Shown here: positions 45,059 to 56,300 of the stretch, one piece after another
Layout: each line of letters starts with the position of its first letter
Position numbering within the stretch: the first letter of the stretch is position 1
From: Cytophagales bacterium
GTDB lineage: Bacteria; Bacteroidota; Bacteroidia; Cytophagales; Cyclobacteriaceae
Assembly: GCA_017303805.1 (NCBI GenBank)
Contig: JAFLBQ010000005.1
Location: 310,001 to 374,000, forward strand
DNA: 64,000 nucleotides
Direction of reading: 5' to 3'
Position numbers and translations under genes: made by a program
Notes under the pieces: model-generated
Seen by the model: only the letters and a program-made list of their open reading frames with translations
Told to the model about the DNA's origin: nothing
Database searches by the model: none

Positions 45059-45979
45059 ATGATCATGCGAGGAGGAATTAAATTATTGGGTTTGATGCTG
45101 GCGAGTTCGTTGTTTCTTACGGCTTGCCTTAATTCGGAACCTGCCGGAAATGAATTTGAAGAACAATGGATAAAGGATACCACGGCCATCGGTATTTATG
45201 TGCGCAGCAATGGCATACCTGCCTATAAAGATGTAAGTGGGGTGTATTTTCACATTACTCAAGCGGGCTCCGGGTTTCCGCCTACATCCACAAGTAGTGT
45301 TAGGTTTGGGTACAAACTTTCATTATTAGGCAGCACAAGTTCTGTTCAGGAAAGTGCCTCATTGCTCGAAAATATTTCAAATCTGGTACCCGGTACTCAA
45401 ATCGGTTTATCGATGATGTTGCCCGGCAGCAAGGCGGTGGTATTTATCCCATCCGGCTATGCGTACGGAGGCTCTGCCTTACCTGGTATTCCGGCAAACT
45501 CCAATCTCAAGTTTGAACTGGAGTTATTGGAAGTGCCAAGTAACAATACAGCGGCCGTTCAAAATCAATTAAGTGCCGATGTGCAGGCAATTGATGCTTA
45601 CATTGCAACCAACAACATCGAAGATGTAATTGAAGATCCTTCCGGGATCCGGTACAAGGTGCAGATGAATGGCTCGGGCCCAACCGCTACGCTGTACAAT
45701 AAAGTAAGATTAAATTATACCGGTAAATTATTAACTACCGGCACAACCTTCTTTACCGGTTCGAACGAACCCTCGGCCGTTTTTGACAGCCGCGTTATCA
45801 ATTACATTTATGCGTTTCAGGCAGCGTTGGTTAACATGAAGGCTGGTTCAAAGATTACGCTGTATGTACCATCTCCGCTTGGGTTCGGTAATCAGAGTGT
45901 TACCGGCCAGGGTGGAGTAAACATTCCGGCCAATACCAACCTGGTGTATGAGTTGGAGTTGGTGAATATTCTTCAGTAA
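45059..45979 (+). CDS. tandem FKBP-type peptidyl-prolyl isomerase lipoprotein
   Basis: A 306-residue predicted lipoprotein: leader and lipobox FLTAC near residue 22, then two FKBP-like domains in series (about 60-155 and 195-300) each containing the family features PGSKAVVFIPSGYAYG or AGSKITLYVPSPLGFG and a closing FELELLEV/YELELVNI strand. Probably assists folding of exported proteins at the outer membrane periplasmic face. The first domain lacks several canonical aromatic residues, so its activity is unsure. ATG 45059 or 45065. Ends at a bidirectional terminator. Confidence 0.88.
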   Translation: MIMRGGIKLLGLMLASSLFLTACLNSEPAGNEFEEQWIKDTTAIGIYVRSNGIPAYKDVSGVYFHITQAGSGFPPTSTSSVRFGYKLSLLGSTSSVQESASLLENISNLVPGTQIGLSMMLPGSKAVVFIPSGYAYGGSALPGIPANSNLKFELELLEVPSNNTAAVQNQLSADVQAIDAYIATNNIEDVIEDPSGIRYKVQMNGSGPTATLYNKVRLNYTGKLLTTGTTFFTGSNEPSAVFDSRVINYIYAFQAALVNMKAGSKITLYVPSPLGFGNQSVTGQGGVNIPANTNLVYELELVNILQ

Positions 45980-45999
45980 GCACGACTAAAAAATTAGAC

Positions 46000-46031
46000 A
46001 GAGGCCACAGCCTGCATAGGGTGTGGCCTCT
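46000..46031. terminator. bidirectional terminator between FKBP and glycosyltransferase genes
   Basis: Stem AGAGGCCACA (46000-46009) and TGTGGCCTCT (46022-46031), 10 bp perfect, followed by T-rich sequence on both sides. It overlaps the last base of the minus-strand stop codon, so serves both convergent genes. Confidence 0.7.
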
Positions 46032-47206
46032 TACTTTTTAGCCCGGGCAGCTTTTTCCCACACAGCGCTTTGCTTGCCGCGAAGCAAGCGCAAGGCCCCG
46101 GCAAAAACAGAGAGGTTCATCATTGTAAAATAATAAGGCACAAAGAAGCCTTTCAGATTTACTTTTTTATTGCGCAGCAAATGCCCTAAAGCGGCAACAA
46201 GATAAAACACCACCTGGCCAATGGCTGCCACTGTGTAAAAAGATGAATAGTTCCAGATCAACAGGTTGCTGATAAGCAGCAAGAGGAGGCAGAGTGGTGC
46301 AAGCGACCAGCGCATAGCGCGGTGCGACACATATTGCCAACTAATCCAACCATAATTGAAAATATTAAGTAACTCGGGCAGTAGTGAAATTGCCTGAATG
46401 CCACCCGCTGAAATGCGAACCTTACGTTTCCATTCGTCTTCCATGCTTGCCGAGGCGGTTTCTACAGCGAATGCGTTTGGCTCGTACACAAAGCGATAGT
46501 GGGCCGCAACAATTTTCATGGCGGTAACAAAATCCTCTATAATGGTGTTGCCCGCAGGCGGCTGATAAAGTTGGGTGCGTACCGCGTAAAGTTCGCCAGC
46601 CGCGCCCAATGTGGTTGTAAAATCAGAGTCCCACGTTTTCAAAGCCGATTCATATTTCCAATAGAGTCCTTCTCCCGATCCCGAGGCATTATCCTGCGAG
46701 TTGGAAGCAATTCGTTTTTCTCCGGCAACACCGCCTACGGTAGCATCGGCAAAATGCCGGATTATGTTTTTTAGAGCCGGCTTGTTTAAATGGGTATTGG
46801 CATCAGAAAATATAATGATGGGTGTTGTTACTTCTTTCACCACCCGGTTAACGGCATGAATTTTCCCCTTGCGCTCGGCAGCGTAAAATACTTTTACCCG
46901 GTTAAACCGATTGCAAATTTCTACCGTGCGGTCAGTTGAGCCATCGGCAACGATCCACAGCTGTAGTTTTTCTTCCGGATAATCTAACCCAATTGTATTA
47001 AGAATTTTCTCTTCAATGTAGGCTTCCTCGTTGTAGGCTGCCACTAACAGGGTGATTTCGGGGAGTTCGGCCTCTGAGGACACCACCGGATTCCCCGGGG
47101 TACCTGCAAGCTTGCTTAAAAGGTAAATTAACAGCGCGTATCCTACATAGGTGTAAAAAACAACCGCAAAAGCTATCCAGAAAAGAGATTGAGCCACTAA
47201 AAGCAC
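46031..47206 (-). CDS. glycosyltransferase family 2 (membrane-embedded, processive-type layout)
   Basis: A 391-residue membrane GT2: N-terminal helix (5-25), GT-A domain with LLVAAYNEEAYIEEKI, IVADGSTDRT, IIFSDANTHLN, VAGEKRIAS and EDFVTAMKIVAAHYRFVYEP, then C-terminal helices (about 285-360). Resembles family members that make beta-linked polysaccharide or glycosylate surface lipids; activity unknown. GTG start at 47206; no other supported start. Confidence 0.85.
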   Translation of the reverse strand: MLLVAQSLFWIAFAVVFYTYVGYALLIYLLSKLAGTPGNPVVSSEAELPEITLLVAAYNEEAYIEEKILNTIGLDYPEEKLQLWIVADGSTDRTVEICNRFNRVKVFYAAERKGKIHAVNRVVKEVTTPIIIFSDANTHLNKPALKNIIRHFADATVGGVAGEKRIASNSQDNASGSGEGLYWKYESALKTWDSDFTTTLGAAGELYAVRTQLYQPPAGNTIIEDFVTAMKIVAAHYRFVYEPNAFAVETASASMEDEWKRKVRISAGGIQAISLLPELLNIFNYGWISWQYVSHRAMRWSLAPLCLLLLLISNLLIWNYSSFYTVAAIGQVVFYLVAALGHLLRNKKVNLKGFFVPYYFTMMNLSVFAGALRLLRGKQSAVWEKAARAKK

Positions 47207-47282
47207 ATTTTTGGGGTGAAATTAAGGTTAAACTACTAGTTACAATTAATTTTTTAGAGGGATAAACTCCGGTTCTTTGTGC

Positions 47283-47290
47283 TAACTTTG
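47283..47290 (+). promoter_or_regulatory. candidate -7 box for the giant surface protein gene
   Basis: TAACTTTG, perfect TAnnTTTG, 100 nt upstream of the ATG at 47391. The intervening leader shows no ORF and no clear hairpin. Confidence 0.45.
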
Positions 47291-47390
47291 TTGATTCTGG
47301 GCCTTTTAATGGAGCTTGTGGTATCGCCATTACGTGCCCCATCTCAAGCGTGAGTTAGCCCCGGAGACCTGTCTATTTAGGCTTTAAGAA

Positions 47391-50300
47391 ATGAAAAAAT
47401 TCAGGAATTGCATTCTTGCTTGTGGAATTTTGCTGCTGTTAGCCCCCATGGTAGCCGCAGCCGTTGGTTTGGATCCCCAGCTTGAAGTAAGCATTGGCGG
47501 AAGTCCGGTTTCATCTGGCGGAAGCCACTCCATGGGCAATGTTAATTTACTGGCCTCCTCGGCACCCGTAACGGTAACCATACATAATTCAGGTACTTCC
47601 GAGTTAACAATTTCGGGGGTCTCCGTATCCGGCACAAATGCTTCCGAGTTTAGTTTGAATACAACCGGTATGCTCGTGAGTGTACCTGCCAATGGAAGTA
47701 CAACCTTTACCATTACTTTTTCGCCTTCGGCAAGCGGGCCCCGGTCGGCTACCCTGCATATAAATTCTGATGATATTGGTAGTGAGTTTGTTTTACAATT
47801 AACCGGCACAGGCATAAAGCTTGATCAGGCAATTACTTTTAATGCGCTTCCGGCCCATACGTATGGCGATGCAAATTTTTTGCTGGCGGCCTCCGCATCA
47901 TCGGGTTTGGCTGTAAGTTATTCCAGCAACAATCCGCTGGTGGCCACTGTAAGTGGCAGTACCGTTACCATTGTAGGTGCCGGTGTGGCAGAGATTACCG
48001 CTTCGCAAGCCGGCAATACAGTTTACAATGCCGCATCGCCTGTAATGCAAACTCTTACAGTTAATAAAGCACCTCTCACCGCTACTGCCGATAATAAATC
48101 TCGTGTGTACAACACAGCAAATCCACCATTTACAATTACATACTCTGGGTTTGTAAATGGCGATAATGCAAGTGCATTAGCAACTGCACCAATAGCCAGC
48201 ACCACCGCAACCCTTACAAGCCCCGTGGGTGGGTACACCATTGTGCCAGCAGGTGGAGTTGACACTAATTACTCTTTCATTTATGTAAATGGCACACTAA
48301 CTATTACCAAAGCAACTCCCGTTGTTAGCTGGAATAGTCCGGCAGCGATTACGTACGGTACTGCGTTGGGAGCTTCGCAGTTAAATGCCTCGGCCGATGT
48401 GCCCGGTACTTTTACGTATCTGCCAACAGCCGGCACGGTGCTGCATGCAGGTGTAAATCAAACACTCAGTGTTGACTTTGTTCCAACCGATGCCGTTAAT
48501 TACAATTCGGTTATTGGAAGAACCACAACCATAACGGTAAACAAAGCTTCGCTTACCGCTACAGCCGATAACAAAAGCAGAGTGTTTGGTGCGGCTAATC
48601 CGGCATTAACCATTTCTTATACCGGATTTGTTAATGGCGACACCCAAAGTGCGATTGATGTTTTACCAACTGCAAGCACACTTGCCACCGTAACTTCGGA
48701 TGTGGGAACGTACCCAATTACAGTTAGCGGAGGTACCGATAATGACTATACGATTACTCCGGTTGCCGGTACCTTAACCCTTACCAAGGCACCGTTAACA
48801 GCAACGGCCGAAAACAAAACCCGAACCTATGGTGCGGCTAATCCTGTATTTACAATAACCTACAGCGGTTTTGTAAATGGCAACACCAGTGCCGATATCG
48901 ACACTCCGCCCAGTGCAAGCACTTCCGCTATTGCAACTTCTGCCCCAGGGCCGTATGTAATTACGCTTGCTGGTGGGTTGGATAATAATTATGCGCTTAC
49001 GCTGGTAATCGGAACCTTAACGGTAACCAAGGCTATGCTTACGGTAACAGCTAACAATCAAACCCGGCAGTATGGCGAACCTAACCCGGTGCTAACCTTA
49101 AATTATTCTGGGTTTGTAAATGGTGAGACGGCCGCAAACCTTACCACCGCTCCGGTGGCCAACACGGTGGCCGTTGCCACCAGCCCGGTAGGAAATTATG
49201 CAATAACCGTTGCCGGTGGTGTATCGGGTAATTATGATTTTACCTACGTGCCCGGTACACTAAGTGTAACACGGGCAAATCTTACGGCTACGGCCAACAA
49301 TCAAACCCGAACCTATGGAGCTGCCAATCCTGCATTTACAATAACCTACTCTGGCTTTGTGAATGGCGAAACAGCCGCAGTTATCGATACGCCCCCGGTT
49401 GCTTCTACTACTGCAACCAGCACTTCCAGTGTAGGTACCTACCCCATTCAGGTTACCGGTGGTGTGGATGATAACTACACCATCATTCCCGTATCGGGTA
49501 CGCTAACTATTACAAAGGCCACGCTGGTGGCAACTGCTGCTAATGCAAGCCGGCCTTACGGCTCTGCAAATCCAACATTTTCAATCAACTACTCAGGTTT
49601 CCAAAACGGAGAAAATGCTTCTGTGTTCAGCCTGGCACCCGAAGCAACCAGTGCGGCCACTTTTACATCGGATGTAGGCACTTACCCCATAACGGTGGCA
49701 GGTGGAAATGCCACCAACTACACGTTTACCTACGTAAGCGGAACGCTAACAATAACCAAGGTAACTTTAACGGTAACGGCAGCTGATGCCAGCCGGGTGT
49801 ATGGCCAACCCAATCCAACCTTTTCGCTTTCTTATGCCGGCTTTGTAAATGGCGAAACTGCATCGGTGCTGGATGTGTTGCCAACAGCTACCACTTCGGC
49901 AACGGTAGGAAGCAACGTGGGTACCTATGCGATTACTGTTGCCGGAGGCGTGGACGGAAATTATGCATTCACTTACGTGAACGGCACGTTAACCATTACC
50001 AAAGCAACTCCTGTGGTATCGTGGAGCGCACCCGCTGCCATAACGTACGGAACTGCTTTAAGTGCAACGCAACTGAATGCCTCAGCTTCGGTAGCCGGAA
50101 GTTTTGTTTATAACCCCGCGGCCGGCACGGTGCTAAATGCCGGAACAAATCAAGTGCTCTCCGTAAATTTTACGCCAACCGATGCTGTTAATTACAATTC
50201 GGTTACAGGTACTACTGTGCTGTTAACAGTAAACAAGGCCAACCTTACGGCAACTGCCACCAATCAAAGTCGTACCTATGGTGCGGCTAATCCAACACTT

Positions 50301-53300
50301 ACCATTGCCTATACGGGTTTTGTAAATGGCGATAATGCCAGTGTAATCGATGTGCCTCCTTCGGCTACCACGTTGGCGGTTAGCACCACTCCGGTAGGTA
50401 GCTATGCAATTACCCTTACAGGCGGCACCGATAACAACTATAACCTGGTATTGGTAAGCGGTACGATCGCCATTACCAAAGCCACATTGAATGCAACCGC
50501 CCAGAATGCAAGCCGGGTATATGGTGCGGCCAACCCAACATTTAACATTACCTATACGGGTTTTGTAAATGGCGAGAATGCTTCTGTAATTGATGTTGCG
50601 CCCACTGCTTCAACCGCAGCCACTGTGTTAAGCGATGTAGGTACCTATCCGATAACAGTAACCGGAGGAACTGATGATAACTATGCATTTACTTATACTT
50701 CCGGGACACTTACTATCACCAAAGCAACAATTACCGCTACGGCCGCCAATGCTACCCGGATTTACGGAGTGGCAAACCCTGCCTTTACGATTACCTACAC
50801 AGGTTTTGTAAACTCCGAAACCCAGGCTGTATTGGATGTATTGCCTACGGCCGCTACAACGGCCACGCTGGCCAGCTCGGTGGGTACGTACCCCATTACC
50901 GTTTCGGGCGGCACCGATAACAACTATACAATTACTTATGTAGGCGGAGTACTTACTATTACTAAAGCAACACCCGTTGTAACCTGGAACAACCCAACGG
51001 CCATTACGTATGGAACTCCCTTAAGTGCAACCCAATTGAACGCAACGGCTTCCGTGGCCGGAACATTTGTTTACACTCCCGCTTCCGGAACAATCTTAGC
51101 TGCAGGCGTTAATCAGACGTTAACAGTCAATTTTACACCCACCGATATTACTAACTACGAACCGGTGAATGGCACTACGGTACAGCTAACCGTTAATAAG
51201 GCAACTCCGGTTATTACCTGGAATAATCCGGCCAGCATTACCTACGGTACTGCGTTAAGTGCTACCCAATTGAACGCTACCGCCAGCGTGCCCGGAACTT
51301 TTGTGTATTCACCGGCCAGCGGCACCGTTTTAAATGCCGGGGTTAACCAAACGCTTTCTGTAAACTTTACGCCAACCGATGGGGCCAATTATAATCCGGT
51401 AACGGGGTTTACTGTGCAAATAACTGTTAACAAGGCCACGCCTACAGTAACCTGGAATAACCCGGCTGCTATTACCTATGGCACGGCTTTAAGCGCCACG
51501 CAACTGAATGCAACCGCTTCGGTGCCCGGAAGTTTTGTGTATGCTCCCGGGCTGGGCACTATTCTGAATGCCGGGGCCAATCAAACCCTGAGTGTAAATT
51601 TTACTCCTACCAATACAACTAACTACAATGTGGTTAATGGAACTACTGTTTTGATTTCAGTAAATAAAGCTACACCGGTTGTAACGTGGAATAACCCGGC
51701 TGGAATAACTTTTGGCACCGCTCTAAGTGCTACACAACTTAATGCAACAGCTACTGTTGCAGGTACATTTGTTTATACACCGGCTGCGGGCACCGTCTTA
51801 AATGCAGGTAACAATCAAGTTTTATCGGTAAACTTTACTCCAACCGATTTAACCAATTACAATACTGTTGCCGGAACTACGGTGCAGATTAATGTAGCCA
51901 AAGCTACGCCTACTATTACGTGGAATAATCCGGCTGCCATTACCTATGGCACCGCCCTTAGCGCTACACAGTTGAATGCATCTACCCCGGTAGCGGGAAC
52001 ATTTGTTTATACCCCCACTATCGGTACGGTGCTGAATGCCGGCCCCAACCAGATTCTTTCGGTAAGTTTTACACCTACCGATGCCGCCAACTATAATTCT
52101 GTAGTGGATTTACAACGAATGATTACCGTGAATAAGGCAACACCGGTTATTACCTGGAACAACCCGGCTGCTATTGTTTATGGAACTGCACTCAGCTCAA
52201 CCCAGTTAAACGCTTCGGCAAATGTTCCGGGTAGTTTTGTTTATACTCCGGCTATTGGCACCGTACTTACTACCGGTGCCAATCAAACGTTGAGTGTAAA
52301 TTTTACACCTACCGATGCTACCAATTACAATGCTGTTAACGGCACTACGGTGCAGATAACAGTAACGAAGGCAACCCCGGTTGTAACATGGTCACCTCCG
52401 CTACCGATAAAAGTAAACGAACCGCTTACAGCTACCCAGCTGAATGCTACGGCCAATGTACCCGGCACATTTGTGTATTCTCCGGCCTTAGGGTCTTCGT
52501 TTGCCAGTGTTGGCACGTACATGCTTACGGTAAGTTTTACACCAACCGATGCTACCAACTATAACCTGGTGCCAAGTACGCAGGTTCAGATTCAGGTTAA
52601 CAATAAAGATAATCCGGTTGTAACGTGGAACAATCCGGCCGCCATCACGTACGGAACTACACTTAGTGCTACACAACTAAACGCCACCGCTAATGTGCCG
52701 GGCACCTTTGTTTATACACCGGCCCTCGGCACCTTATTGCATGCAGGTACAAATCAAACGCTATCGGTAAACTTTGTACCTACCGATGGTATTAACTATA
52801 ACTCCATCAGCACGAATGTTTCTATCAATGTAAATAAGGCAACTCTAACGGCCACGGCTACAAGTACCAGTAGAGTGTATGGTGCGGCTAACCCTGCATT
52901 TACAATTACGTATAGCGGTTTTGTAAATAGCGAGAATGCCTCTGTAATAGATACACAACCCGCAGCAACCTGTTCGGCAATCGCGTCCAGCCCAGCCGGA
53001 AGTGTGTTTCCGATTGTAGTGAGTGGGGGAGTAGATAATGATTACAACTTTACATATGTAAATGGATCGTTGACAATTACAAAGGCGCCACTTACAGCCA
53101 AAGCCGATGACAAGTCAAGATCGTATGGATTGGCTAATCCAATTTTTACGATCAGCTACACGGGTTTTGTGAATGGTGATACCGAGAGTGCCATTACGCC
53201 ACCGGCAGCATCTACTACAGCCACCGTGGCCAGCAATGTAGGTAGTTATCCCATTCAATTAACGGGCGGGGTTTCTACCAACTATAACTTTACCCTTCAG

Positions 53301-56300
53301 AACGGTACATTAACCATTAACACTTCGCCTCTAATAGCCCGTGCCAATGACCAAAGCCGTCTTTATGGTGCGGCCAATCCAACTTTAACCATTTCGTACG
53401 TAGGATTTTTGAATGGCGATACACCAGCATCGATCACTCAGCCAACTGCTTCTACAACTGCAACGGCTACCAGCAATGTGGGCACTTATCCCATTACATT
53501 GAGTGGTGGTAGTGCGTCCAATTACGGTATCATATTACAAGCCGGAACGCTCACGATCAACAAGGCTACCCTAACAGTTACGGCCAACAACCAAAGCCGG
53601 TTGTACGGTGCCGCAAACCCAGCGCTTACCATCGCCTATACCGGTTTTGCGAACGGTGAGACCTCATCGGTGATTGACGTGCCGCCATCGGCTTCTACTG
53701 CTGCAAGCGTAACGAGCGCTGCAGGCTCTTACCCTATTGTGGTTACCGGTGGGTCTGATAATAACTATGCCTTTAACTTTGTGAATGGTACCCTAACCAT
53801 TACGAAGGCAACGCTCTCCGCCACGGTGGCTAACGCAACCAGAAGCTATGGAGCAGCTAACCCAACCTTTACTATCAACTACACCGGATTTTTAAATGGC
53901 GATACCCCAGCCGGACTTGCTACACCACCGGTTGCCAGCACAACAGCTACCGCTACCAGTGGGGTAGGGCCCTATCCCATAACCGTGTCGGGCGGTAACG
54001 ATACCAACTACACCTTTAGCTACACAGGTGCAACACTTACTATCACCAAAGCAGTTCTTACGGCCACAGCAGCAAATGCTTCCAGACCTTATGGTACAGC
54101 CAACCCAGCGTTTACAATTAACTATACCGGTTTTATGAATGGTGAAACCAGTTCAGTAATTGCAGCGTTACCCACAGCGACAACTACTGCCATTGCTGCC
54201 AGTCCGGTAGGTACCTACACCATTACTGTTTCGGGAGGTACAGATAATAACTATTCTTTTGTGTATGTAAATGGTACACTTACTATTGGAAAAGCCACTC
54301 CGGTAATTACCTGGAACAATCCGGCAGCCATTACCTACGGCACCGCATTAAGTGCAACTCAATTGAATGCTACTGCAAGTGTGGCCGGGTCGTTTGCGTA
54401 CACCCCTGCGGCCGGCACCATTTTAAATGCCGGTGCCAATCAGATTTTGAGTGTGAATTTTACTCCAACCGATGCTACCAATTATAATTCGGTTAGCGGA
54501 ACTACCGTAACGATAACGGTAAACAAAGCAAACCCGGTAATCACCTGGAGTTCACCGGTTCCTATTACGTATGGAACACCTTTATCGGCAACCCAATTGA
54601 ATGCCACTGCCAGCGTAGCGGGTACATTCAGTTATACTCCGGCTGCCGGTGCAATTCTAAATGCAGGCAGCAACCAAACTCTTTCCGTTAACTTTGTGCC
54701 TACCGATGGTGGAAACTTCAATACCGTTAACAACACCACCGTTACCATAACGGTAAACAAAGCAACTCCGGTAATTACCTGGCCAACTCCTGCCGCTATT
54801 ACGTACGGCACACCGCTCAGTGCAGCACAACTTAACGCCTCTGCAACTACGGCAGGTACGTTTGTGTACTCTCCGGCAGCCGGAACAGTATTGAATGCCG
54901 GGGCCAATCAAAACCTGGCCGTAAGTTTTACTCCTACCGATGCACTTAACTTTAATTCGGTACCTGTTACCACCGTGCAGATTACAGTTAACAAAGCCAA
55001 TCCGGTAATTACATGGGCTAACCCGGCAGCCATAACCTATGGCACCGCCCTTAGCGATACGCAATTAAATGCCACGGCCAACACGGCCGGCACGTTTACC
55101 TACACCCCGGCAGCCGGTACTGTTCTCAATGCCGGAACAAACCAGGTACTCTCCGTAAATTTTGCACCCACCAACACTTCTAATTTTAATTCTATTACGG
55201 GCTTTACAGTGTTGATAACTGTAAACAAGGCCACTCCGGTAATTACGTGGGCCAATCCAGCGGCCATATCGTATGGCACCCTGTTAAGTGCTACCCAATT
55301 GAATGCATCGGCTAACGTGCCGGGTACTTTCGTGTACACGCCTGCCATTGGTACCCTGCTAAATGCCGGTACGCGCACACTTTCTGTTGACTTTACGCCA
55401 ACCAATACGAGCAACTACAATTCAGTAGCCGGAACTACCACAAGTCTTGCGGTAAATAAAGTATTGCTAACCGTAACAGCCAACAACCGTACACGGCAAT
55501 ATGGGGTTGCTAATCCAGCGTTAACTATTTCTTACACAGGTTTTGTAAACTCCGAAAATGAGACGGTGCTTGCCACCCGGCCCACAGCCACCACAACAGC
55601 CACCATTGCTTCCAATACCGGAACCTATCCTATTTCGGTGGCTGGCGGTGTAGATACCAACTACAATTTTACGTATGTAGCCGGAACATTAACAGTTACA
55701 AAAGCTACCCTTACAGCCACAGCCGATAACAAAACCCGGTTGTTAGGAACACCCAACCCGGATTTAACCATTACCTACTCCGGCTTTTTAAATGGCGATA
55801 CCCCGGCTGTGCTCGATACGCCACCTGTAGCTACAACAACAGCCACACAAGCTTCGCCTGTGGGCGGCTATCCGATTACTGTAAGCGGAGGCAGCGATAA
55901 CAATTACAATTTTACCTATGTGCAGGGAACACTTAGTGTTACTCCAAACTTTCCGCCCGAGCTTACAAATTTTACACTCGAAACAAACGAAGACACACCC
56001 ATTACTTTTACGTATGCTACGTTTGGATCGAACTTCTCGAGTTTTTCAGGCAGCCCGATTGTTTACATAAAAGTGGTAACCCTGCCAGCCAATGGGGCCC
56101 TTACCTGGAATGGCAGTGCAGTTGCAGCCGGGGCAGAGATACAAGTTACCGGAGGCCAACTACAGAATTTTATTTATACACCGGCAGCAAACTATAATGG
56201 GAACGATTCATTTAAATGGAATGCATTTGAAGGAACATTTTTGGCTACCCAGGATGCTACGCTTTCTATATTAATTAAGAAAGTAAATGACCCGCCCGTG

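Noticed and set aside
54657..55064. Long antisense open frames within the giant gene
   Set aside because: They are shadows of repetitive, biased codon use in the plus-strand gene; no conserved domain features or start sites are seen.
48072..55949. Regular repeats suggesting a CRISPR or DNA satellite array
   Set aside because: The period is about 235 nt, in one reading frame with protein-level conservation, and DNA copies diverge at third positions; there is no spacer structure.
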